Source: Flavobacterium sp. Leaf82
Lineage (GTDB): Bacteria; Bacteroidota; Bacteroidia; Flavobacteriales; Flavobacteriaceae
Direction of reading: 5' to 3'
NCBI RefSeq assembly: GCF_001422725.1
Contig: NZ_LMMA01000001.1
Coordinates: 124,001 to 188,000 of the forward strand
Length of the DNA: 64,000 nucleotides
Positions 33,196 through 40,798 of the stretch are shown here, piece after piece; positions within the stretch are counted from its first letter, which is position 1; each line of letters begins with the position of its first letter. The notes under the pieces were generated by a model. That model searched no databases and had not been told where the DNA came from. It saw nothing but the letters and a program-made list of their open reading frames with translations. A program made the position numbers and the translations under genes.

Positions 33196-34337
33196 ATGAA
33201 TTTCAGTTCAGATCCATTAAACACTCTTGAAAATCTTATCTCAAAAAACAAGATAAAGAGTTTGTCGATATATTTTGTTGTTGTTTTAACAATCATAATT
33301 TTCTTGATTTTTCTACCAATAATAAAAGTAGACATTAGCAGTCAGAGTCGAGGTATTATTCGAAGCAAAACTGATAATGTCCCTGTTTCGGCAATTGTAA
33401 GTGGTAAAGTTATAACGGTTTCTATAAAAAATAATGTTGCGGTTACAAAGGGAGATACATTAATAATAATGTCAAAAGAAAATCTGGAAAATGATAAAGA
33501 CTTACAAGATTCATTATCCAGTTCCGTTTTAGCATTACTTAATGATGTTAATAATTTATTACAAAATAAAACTTCATACTTATCCACATCTATTGCTAGA
33601 GAAGACATGTTTAAATTTCAGTCTGAAAAAAGGAACATCAAGGTAAAATTTCTCATGCACAAATTATATATGACCGAAACAAGATATTATATGATAAAGA
33701 TATTTTAGCAAAAGCAGAATTTGAAAAATATGAATATGACTTACTTCTCGCCAAGCAATTATTAGAAAGCTATGTAAGTCAACAAAAATCGGCTTGGGAA
33801 AATCAGAAAATAGATTTAGAAGAACGTTTAAAAAATCTGAATGGAGCAGTTTCTAAAATAAATATAGAATCAAGCAATTATATTGTTTTGGCTCCTATTT
33901 CGGGAACTATAGAAAATTTTTCAGGTATTCAAAAAGGTTCTTTTATTAATGCCTCACAATCTATTGCTACGATTTCTGCGGCTGATCATCTTATTGTAGA
34001 AAATAATGTTTCTCCGGCTGATATTGGTTTAATTAAGAAAAACCAAAAAGTAAAATTTCAATTAGATGCTTTTAATTACAATCAATGGGGTTTACTGGAA
34101 GGAAAAGTAATTGACATCGATAGAAATATTACAATACAGGGCGAACACGCTTTTTTTAAAGTCCGTTGTGCTTTTAATTCTACAACGCTAAAATTAAAAT
34201 CTGGTTATCAATCAAATGTTTCTAAGGGCATGACCTTAACTACAAGATATATAATAATCCGCAGAAGTTTATTCGATTTATTATTTGACAAAATGGATGA
34301 TTGGTTAAACCCAAAACAATTATCAAATAACTATTAA
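33196..34337 (+). pseudogene. HlyD-family membrane fusion protein, split by a one-base frameshift
   Basis: The N-terminal part (33196-33708) has a membrane helix at about residues 24-42 (SIYFVVVLTIIIFLIFLPII) and the first half of a biotinyl-lipoyl-like domain (PVSAIVSGKVITVSIKNNVAVTKGDTLIIM). It then runs out of frame. The rest continues in the -1 frame from A6 at 33626-33631 and codes for a coiled coil (LAKAEFEKYEYDLLLAKQ), the second half of the lipoyl domain (IVLAPISGTIENFSGIQKG) and a beta-barrel part to 34337. Adding one A gives E-K-K-E-H-Q-G-K-I and a full protein of 380 residues. It would link the ABC exporter to the outer membrane. The stop of the C-terminal half lies 4 bp before the exporter ATG. 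The shift may be a sequencing error, a phase-variable tract or true decay. Confidence 0.82.
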
Positions 34338-34341
34338 ATAA

Positions 34342-36492
34342 ATGGCTTCAATAAAAATAAAACAACATGATATTCAAGATTGTGGCGCTGCTTGTTTAGC
34401 ATCTATTGGAAACCATTTCAAAGTTAATTTACCTATAGCCAGAATTCGCCAGTATGCCAATACAGATAAACGAGGAACAAATGTGCTTGGTATTATTGAG
34501 GGAGCAGAGAAAATGGGCTTTACGGCAAAAGGCGTAAAAGGAGGTTTAGATTCTTTAAAAAAAATTCCTTTACCCGCAATTGCACATATTATTACAAAAC
34601 AACAATTACATCATTATGTCGTAATTTATAGAGTTGCTAAAAGCAAAATCACGGTTATGGATCCGGGTTCTGGCAAAATGGAAGCTTATACTATTGAAGA
34701 GTTTCAAAAAATATGGTCAGGTGTGTTAGTTATTTTTGCACCCAATGATTATTTTAAAATATCAAATCAAAAAACTTCGTCAATTAAGAGATTTTGGAAT
34801 TTAGTTCAACCTCACAAAGTTATTTTAATTCAAGCATTGATTGGTGCAATAGTTTTTACTATTTTGGGATTATCAATGTCTATTTATATTCAAAAAATAA
34901 CTGATTATGTTTTGGTAGATGGTAATAGAAATTTACTTAATTTATTGAGTATATCCATGATATTCATTGTTTTACTTCAGTCTTATATTGGCTCTAAAAA
35001 AAGTATATTCGTAATGAAAACGGGCCAATTAATTGATGCCAAATTAATTCTCGGATATTATGAACATCTCTTGCATTTGCCACAACGCTTTTTCGATACC
35101 ATGCAAATTGGCGAAATAACTTCGAGAATAAGCGATGCAGTAAAAATCCGATCATTTATAAACGAAGTCGCCATAGAAATGATCGTCAACATTTTTGTAG
35201 TATTCTTTTCATTTGTTTTAATGTTTACTTATTATTGGAAACTGGCTTTGGTTATTTTACTGGCGATTCCGTTTTATGCCTTGATATATTTTGTTTTAAA
35301 TAAATTCAACAAAAAAGTTGAACGAAATATTATGGAGAAAACCGCTGAATTACAAACTCACTTAGTTGAAAGTATTACACATGTTAGAACAGTAAAAGAA
35401 TTTGGAATTGAAGAGTTTTCAAATTTAAAAATAGAAAATAAATTTGTAGAGCTTTTATTTACAACTTATAAATCAGGCTTAAATGGGATTTTCGCTGGTA
35501 CATCAACACAATTTATAGCCTCTGGATTTACAGTTATTTTAATGTGGATTGGTTCCGGTTATGTGATTGACAGATCTATCACTCCCGGAGAATTATTTTC
35601 TTTTTATGCTTTAATTGGTTATTTTACATCGCCCGTTGCTTCTTTAATCGGAATGAATAAAACGGCTCAAAATGCATTAATTGCTGCTGATAGGCTTTTT
35701 GAAATAATGGATTTGGAAAGAGAGGAAACGGAGAATAAAGTTGAATTAAAAAGTGAAAATGTAGGAGATATAAAATTCGAAAATGTTTCTTTTCGTTATG
35801 GATCAAGATTAGAAGTCTTTAAAAAATTCAATGCCACATTCAAAAAAAATCAGACAACTGCAATAGTAGGTGAAAGTGGTAGCGGAAAAACCACATTAAT
35901 TTCACTTCTTCAAAATTTATACCCAATAAAAGAAGGAAAAATTTATATAGGTGAATTTGATGCTCAATTTATTCATTACCAAAGCCTAAGGAAGATTATT
36001 GGAGTGATTCCGCAACAACTTAATTTATTCTCTGGTAATATAATAGAGAATATTGCTTTAGGAGATTCATTTCCTGATATTCATAGAATTTTGGATCTTT
36101 CAAAACAATTAGGAATAACAGAATTTGTAGAAAAATTGCCAAATGGTTTTGAAACACAAATTGGCGAAAATGGAGCAATGCTTTCTGGAGGACAAAAACA
36201 GAGAATTGCAATAGCTAGAGCATTATATAAAAATCCGGAGATTTTATTAATGGATGAGGCAACAGCATCATTAGACACTAATTCGGAAAAAGTAGTAAAA
36301 GATGTAATAGATAATTTTAAAGCTCAAGGAAAAACAATAATAATTATTGCACATCGATTAAGTACAATTGCAAATGCTGATAAAATTTTAGTGATGAAAA
36401 GTGGAGAAATTGCTGAATCTGGGGGCCATCATAGCTTACTGGAAGAAAAAGGGGAGTACTATAATTTGTGGATCAAACAAAACTTGCTTTAA
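34342..36492 (+). CDS. peptidase-containing ABC transporter (C39 peptidase, PCAT)
   Basis: A 716-residue protein with three parts in order. Residues about 1-135 are a C39 bacteriocin-processing protease: Cys 14 in QHDIQDCGAACLASIG, His 91 in LHHYVVIYRV, Asp 107 in TVMDPGSGKM. Residues about 155-440 are an ABC membrane domain with about six helices. Residues about 475-716 are the ATPase: Walker A GESGSGKTT near 509, signature LSGGQKQRIAIARALY near 614, Walker B ILLMDEATASLD near 634, and the His switch IIIAHRLSTI. It would cut the precursor after Gly-Gly and export the core using ATP. It has intact catalytic residues, unlike its frameshifted HlyD partner. Confidence 0.95.
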   Translation: MASIKIKQHDIQDCGAACLASIGNHFKVNLPIARIRQYANTDKRGTNVLGIIEGAEKMGFTAKGVKGGLDSLKKIPLPAIAHIITKQQLHHYVVIYRVAKSKITVMDPGSGKMEAYTIEEFQKIWSGVLVIFAPNDYFKISNQKTSSIKRFWNLVQPHKVILIQALIGAIVFTILGLSMSIYIQKITDYVLVDGNRNLLNLLSISMIFIVLLQSYIGSKKSIFVMKTGQLIDAKLILGYYEHLLHLPQRFFDTMQIGEITSRISDAVKIRSFINEVAIEMIVNIFVVFFSFVLMFTYYWKLALVILLAIPFYALIYFVLNKFNKKVERNIMEKTAELQTHLVESITHVRTVKEFGIEEFSNLKIENKFVELLFTTYKSGLNGIFAGTSTQFIASGFTVILMWIGSGYVIDRSITPGELFSFYALIGYFTSPVASLIGMNKTAQNALIAADRLFEIMDLEREETENKVELKSENVGDIKFENVSFRYGSRLEVFKKFNATFKKNQTTAIVGESGSGKTTLISLLQNLYPIKEGKIYIGEFDAQFIHYQSLRKIIGVIPQQLNLFSGNIIENIALGDSFPDIHRILDLSKQLGITEFVEKLPNGFETQIGENGAMLSGGQKQRIAIARALYKNPEILLMDEATASLDTNSEKVVKDVIDNFKAQGKTIIIIAHRLSTIANADKILVMKSGEIAESGGHHSLLEEKGEYYNLWIKQNLL

Positions 36493-36516
36493 ATGTTTGT
36501 TAATTAATAAACATTT
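36491..36516 (+). terminator. weak hairpin after the ABC exporter gene
   Basis: AAATGTTT and AAACATTT form an 8-bp stem with a 10-nt loop, beginning at the exporter stop. AT-rich and with a poor T-tract, so only a possible terminator. Confidence 0.4.
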
Positions 36517-36607
36517 AGATTTCTACTTTTGTATAGAAGCTTTAACTTTACTTTTTTAAACACTATCGTACTCAATAGGTAGTACAAAATCATTAAAAGT
36601 TACAATT

Positions 36608-37678
36608 ATGGCGTCATTATTATTTTCTCCTCTTACTATAAAAAAAATCACTTTAAAAAACAGAATCGTTATTTCGCCTATGTGTCAATATTCAGCAATT
36701 GACGGATTTGCAAACAATTGGCATTTGGTACACTTGGGAAGTCGCGCTAGTGGCGGAGCAGGTTTAATTATTCAGGAAGCTACGGCAGTATCTCCGGAAG
36801 CCAGAATTTCACCGTCTGATTTGGGAATCTGGAAAGACGAACATATTCAGAAACTAAAAGAAATCAACGAATTTATTGTTTCTCAAAATTCAGTTCCCGG
36901 AATTCAATTGGCACACGCAGGACGTAAAGCAAGTGTTTCAATTCCGTGGGAAGGCAATAAAAAATTAGATTTCGGACAAGGCGGATGGCAAACCGTTTCT
37001 GCAAGTTCGATTCCGTATCATGAAGACGAACCATTTCTTCCGGAAACATTAGACGAAAACGGAATTCAAAAAGTAATTTCAGATTTTAAGGCTGCAACAA
37101 AAAGAGCTGTTGAAGCAGGTTATCAGGTGATGGAAATTCACGGAGCACACGGTTATTTATTACACCAGTTTTTATCTCCATTAACCAACATCAGAACGGA
37201 TAAATATGGAGGAAGTTTCGAAAACAGAATCCGTTTTACGTTAGAAATTGTAGATGCTGTAAAATCAGAATGGCCGTCAAATTTGCCTTTAGTTGTCAGG
37301 ATTTCTGCTACAGACTGGGCAGAAGGTGGTTGGAATCCGGAAGAATCTGTAAAACTTTCAGCAATATTAAAAGAAAAAGGAGTCGATTTAATCGATGTTT
37401 CTTCAGGCGGATTGGTTTCACACCAAAAAATTCCTGTTGGTCCGGGTTATCAGGTTTCTTTTGCAGAACAAATTAAAAAAGAAGCAAATATCTTAACAGG
37501 AGCAGTTGGTTTAATTACCGAAGCAAAACAAGCCGAGGAAATTTTAGAAAACAATCAGGCAGATTTAATTTTATTCGCGAGAGAATCGCTTAGAAATCCA
37601 AATTTACCTTTAGACTTTGCCAAAGAATTAAACGATGATATTCAATGGCCAAAACAATACGAACGCGCTAAGATTTAA
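36608..37678 (+). CDS. NADH:flavin oxidoreductase (Old Yellow Enzyme, YqjM/NamA type)
   Basis: A 356-residue flavoprotein that reduces activated C=C bonds with NAD(P)H. The FMN barrel is recognisable: LKNRIVISPMCQYSA (Cys and Tyr typical of the YqjM class), IQLAHAGRKAS, the catalytic HGAHGYLLHQFLSPLTNIRTDKYGGS, and a C-terminal phosphate site with LITEAKQAEEILENNQADLILFARESLRNP. The physiological substrate is unknown. It is 115 bp from the ABC exporter gene, and a long inverted repeat follows it. Confidence 0.92.
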   Translation: MASLLFSPLTIKKITLKNRIVISPMCQYSAIDGFANNWHLVHLGSRASGGAGLIIQEATAVSPEARISPSDLGIWKDEHIQKLKEINEFIVSQNSVPGIQLAHAGRKASVSIPWEGNKKLDFGQGGWQTVSASSIPYHEDEPFLPETLDENGIQKVISDFKAATKRAVEAGYQVMEIHGAHGYLLHQFLSPLTNIRTDKYGGSFENRIRFTLEIVDAVKSEWPSNLPLVVRISATDWAEGGWNPEESVKLSAILKEKGVDLIDVSSGGLVSHQKIPVGPGYQVSFAEQIKKEANILTGAVGLITEAKQAEEILENNQADLILFARESLRNPNLPLDFAKELNDDIQWPKQYERAKI

Positions 37679-37696
37679 ATAGAATAAAAAAGGTTA

Positions 37697-37775
37697 CCAC
37701 GAATTTCACGAATTTTCACGAATTATATTGGGTTAAAATTGAATTAAAATTTGTGAAAATTCGTGAAATTCGTGG
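37697..37775. repeat. long inverted repeat of CACGAATT words
   Basis: CCACGAATTTCACGAATTTT on the left and its near reverse complement AAAATTCGTGAAATTCGTGG on the right, around about 30 bp. It may act as a terminator on the + strand (followed by CAAAAAAAATC). Similar decayed words occur at 49557-49625. Confidence 0.7.
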
Positions 37776-37828
37776 CAAAAAAAATCTTTTTAATAGTTTT
37801 AATCTGTGGCAAAACAAAATAAAACAAA

Positions 37829-38869
37829 ATGCAAAAAATAAAAACAGCACTATTGTCATACGGAATGTCAGGAAAAGTTTTTCACGCTCCGTTTTTAGAC
37901 ATTCATCCGGGATTTGAATTATTAGGATCTTGGGAAAGAAGCAAAAAATTAATTCAGGTAGATTATCCAGCCGTAAAAAGTTATCCTTCAATCGAAGAAT
38001 TATTAGCAGATGATGTTGATTTGGTAATCGTAAATACTCCGGTTGGGACACATTTTGAATATGCTAAAAAAGTTTTATTGGCTGGTAAACACGCCGTTGT
38101 AGAAAAAGCATTTACAACAACCGTTGCCGAAGCCGAAGAATTAGCTACAATTGCGAAAGAAAAAGGATTAAAATTAGCCGTTTTCCAGAACAGAAGATGG
38201 GACAGTGATTTTAAAACCGTTCAAAAAATAATTAGCGAAGGAACATTGGGCGATCTGGTCGAAGCTGAATTTCATTTTGACAGATACAATCCTTTATTGA
38301 GTCCAAAAGCACATAAAGAAACAGTAAATGATGGAGCAGGAATCCTGAAAGATTTAGGTCCGCATTTAATCGATCAGGCAGTTTGTTTATTTGGTTCACC
38401 AAAGTCAGTTTTTGGAGATATCCGTTACACCAGAGAAAATTCGTTAGTCGATGACTGGATCGATTTATTGCTGATTTATGATGATTTCAGAGTTAGGTTA
38501 AAGGCTGGTTTTTTTGTCAGAGAAGCAAATCCGGCTTATACGATTCACGGTAAAAAAGGATCTTTCTTAAAACCCCGTGGAGATGTTCAGGAAGATGAAT
38601 TGAAACTAGGTAAAAAACCAAATTTAGAATCTTGGGGAACAGAATCTGAAACCTTAAAAGGACTTTTACATACTGAAATTGACGGAAAAGAAATCAGAGA
38701 AAAAATCCCAACACTTCAAGGAAATTATTTTTCGTTTTTTGATGGTGTTTATGAATCGATTGCAAATAATAAAAAAGAACCTGTTACAGCACAAGACGGT
38801 GTAAAAGTAATGCAGATTATAGAAGCTGCAATTGCAAGTCATACACAGCAAAAGGTAATTAATTTGTAG
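37829..38869 (+). CDS. Gfo/Idh/MocA family oxidoreductase
   Basis: A 346-residue NAD(P)-dependent enzyme. The Rossmann part starts TALLSYGMSGKVFHAPFLDIHPGFEL, followed by DLVIVNTPVGTHFEYAKKVLLAGKHAVVEKAFTTTVAEAEEL, in which the conserved EKP motif is EKA. The C-terminal domain has FHFDRYNPLLSP and GILKDLGPHLIDQAV with the catalytic-type Asp/His. It acts on a sugar or related alcohol; no substrate can be named. It stands alone between the inverted repeat and a strong terminator. Confidence 0.9.
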   Translation: MQKIKTALLSYGMSGKVFHAPFLDIHPGFELLGSWERSKKLIQVDYPAVKSYPSIEELLADDVDLVIVNTPVGTHFEYAKKVLLAGKHAVVEKAFTTTVAEAEELATIAKEKGLKLAVFQNRRWDSDFKTVQKIISEGTLGDLVEAEFHFDRYNPLLSPKAHKETVNDGAGILKDLGPHLIDQAVCLFGSPKSVFGDIRYTRENSLVDDWIDLLLIYDDFRVRLKAGFFVREANPAYTIHGKKGSFLKPRGDVQEDELKLGKKPNLESWGTESETLKGLLHTEIDGKEIREKIPTLQGNYFSFFDGVYESIANNKKEPVTAQDGVKVMQIIEAAIASHTQQKVINL

Positions 38870-38885
38870 ATAAAATTGTTCGTAG

Positions 38886-38911
38886 AGACGCACAGCAGTG
38901 CGTCTTTTTTT
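38886..38911 (+). terminator. intrinsic terminator after the Gfo/Idh/MocA gene
   Basis: AGACGCAC, loop AGCA, GTGCGTCT, then a T7 run. The following 210 bp to the MFS gene hold only decayed repeat words (CTTAGCAACTTAGCATCTC) and no gene. Confidence 0.85.
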
Positions 38912-39121
38912 ATGCGGACAGATAAAAAAACCTTAGCAACTTAGCATCTCAGAACCTTAGTCCCTTAAAAATAATCTTCGTCTCTTTGAACCTCAAAAAC
39001 TAGCACCTTTAAAAAGAATTTATAAACATACAACGTTATAAATTGACGAACTAGTAGGGTAAGAGAGACTATAAGGTAGGTTTTTAGTACTTTTATACTA
39101 TCAAATCTAAAAAGTATTATT

Positions 39122-40342
39122 TTGATCAGTTTCAATCCACTATCGTTATTTCAAACCAAAGGTAAAATCAAGAAAGTTTACAGGGAAGCAAAAGCCTCTT
39201 ATTTAAACCGAATTCGCATTGCTGTGGGAATGTTTTATTTTGGAATGGGATTAAGTTTTGCAACCTGGGCAAGTAGAATTCCGGACATAAAAACCGCATT
39301 AAATTTATCCGAAGGTGATTTGGGTTCTATTCTTTTTGCCCTGCCAATGGGGCAATTAATTATTATGCCTTTTTCAGGAAAGATGGTTACCAAATTTGGG
39401 AGTCACAGGATTCTGGTTTTCTCATTAATAATGTATGTTTTATGTTTGGCAAATTTAGGATTAGCAACATCAGCCCTGCAATTATCCCTTGGATTATTTC
39501 TTTTTGGGATTTTTGGAAATTTAGCTAACATTGCTGTTAACACACAAGGTGTTTATACCGAGGTACTTTTCAAGAAAACGATCATGTCTTCTTTTCACGG
39601 TATGTGGAGTTTTGCCGGATTCACCGGAGCTTTGGTTGGTTTAGGAATGCTAACTTTAAAACTGACACCTTTTCATCATTTCTTAATTGTTGGCGGAATT
39701 GTGTTACTAATGGTTGCTTTTAACTTTAAATTTTTGGTCAAAGCCAAAGAAAAAATAAAACATAAAACTTCTGAAAAGAAAAAGCTTTTTGTAAAACCGG
39801 ACAGCGCATTAATATGGCTTGGTGTAATAGGTTTTTGCAGTATGGCGAGCGAAGGTGTAATGTTTGACTGGAGCGGTGTTTACTTTAAAGACATTGTAAA
39901 AGCGCCCGGTGCTTTAGTGATTTTAGGATATACTTCATTCATGATTATGATGGCTGGCGGAAGATTCTTAGGTGACGGAATGATTAATAAATTTGGCCGC
40001 GAACGTGTTATGCAAATTAGTGGAGTTATGATTTCTGCCGGACTTTTTACCGCAGTTTTTCTACCTTATATTATACCCTGTACAATAGCTTTTATGCTTG
40101 TTGGTTTAGGAGTTGCTACAATTGTGCCTACTGTTTATAGTATGGCAGGTAAAAATCCAACTGTTCCTCCTGGAGAAGCTCTAACAATTGTTTCGAGTGT
40201 AAGTTTCCTTGGTTTCTTAATGGGACCTCCTGTTATTGGGCATATTGCAGAAAGTTTCGGACTTCAGTTTTCTTTTGCCTTTATCGGAATATTTGGTGTG
40301 CTGATTGCTTTTATGGTTTCTAAAATTAGAACTACTGAATAA
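39122..40342 (+). CDS. MFS transporter (12-helix)
   Basis: A 406-residue major-facilitator protein with about 12 membrane segments. The N-terminus holds FYFGMGLSFATWASRIPDIKTALNLSEGDLG, and the A-motif-like GKMVTKFGSHRILVFSL lies between helices 2 and 3; a second half begins near residue 235. It resembles FucP/YbjJ-like transporters in Bacteroidota that are annotated only as MFS. No in-frame ATG lies near the start: a TTG at 39122 is the best start, with no ATG for the first 36 codons. The substrate is unknown. Confidence 0.85.
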   Translation: MISFNPLSLFQTKGKIKKVYREAKASYLNRIRIAVGMFYFGMGLSFATWASRIPDIKTALNLSEGDLGSILFALPMGQLIIMPFSGKMVTKFGSHRILVFSLIMYVLCLANLGLATSALQLSLGLFLFGIFGNLANIAVNTQGVYTEVLFKKTIMSSFHGMWSFAGFTGALVGLGMLTLKLTPFHHFLIVGGIVLLMVAFNFKFLVKAKEKIKHKTSEKKKLFVKPDSALIWLGVIGFCSMASEGVMFDWSGVYFKDIVKAPGALVILGYTSFMIMMAGGRFLGDGMINKFGRERVMQISGVMISAGLFTAVFLPYIIPCTIAFMLVGLGVATIVPTVYSMAGKNPTVPPGEALTIVSSVSFLGFLMGPPVIGHIAESFGLQFSFAFIGIFGVLIAFMVSKIRTTE

Positions 40343-40389
40343 AAAACAATCCCAACGGTTTAAAGTTCAAAGCTCTTAATAAATACGTG

Positions 40390-40490
40390 TGTCATTTCGA
40401 CGAAGGAGAAATCTTCGTAAGTAACTCGACAATGATAAGCGATATTCTATATTTAATTTCTAGTGTGATTTCTCCTTCGTCGAAATGACA
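40390..40490. repeat. inverted repeat TGTCATTTCGACGAAGGAG family, copy 2
   Basis: 101 bp with ends TGTCATTTCGACGAAGGAGA and TCTCCTTCGTCGAAATGACA as an exact inverted pair. Same length as copy 1 at 19840-19940 and with matching ends; the interior is only partly similar. The remaining gap to 40798 holds only the promoter box of the TonB receptor gene. Confidence 0.78.
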
Positions 40491-40637
40491 TGAAATGAGG
40501 AAAAATCATTTTAATTCTTCTAATTTAAACAAATAAAACATTCTGAGTTTACCAAGATTAATTAAGCAATAATTAGAAAAGAGTTGTTTTTATTAATAAG
40601 TAATTAACAAGAAATTTCTTTTATATTGTTTTTTGTC

Positions 40638-40645
40638 TATATTTG
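40638..40645 (+). promoter_or_regulatory. promoter -7 box (TATATTTG) of the TonB receptor gene
   Basis: Exact TAnnTTTG match 154 bp upstream of the ATG, leaving a long leader. No -33 TTTG at the right distance. Confidence 0.4.
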
Positions 40646-40798
40646 AATTTTGAAAATTTAGTCTCGAATTAAATACAAATTAACCACTACAGTCTTTTTC
40701 CAAAGACCAATTTTATCTTTTGATGTAAGAATTTAAAATGTTTTGAAAGTCAAAGCAGTTTAATCTGAAAATTATTGATCAAAGTAAATTGGCTTTTC

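Noticed and set aside
33626..33633. Programmed -1 ribosomal frameshift in the HlyD gene
   Set aside because: The A6G run is not in the X XXY YYZ phase needed for tandem slippage, and no downstream stem or pseudoknot is obvious.
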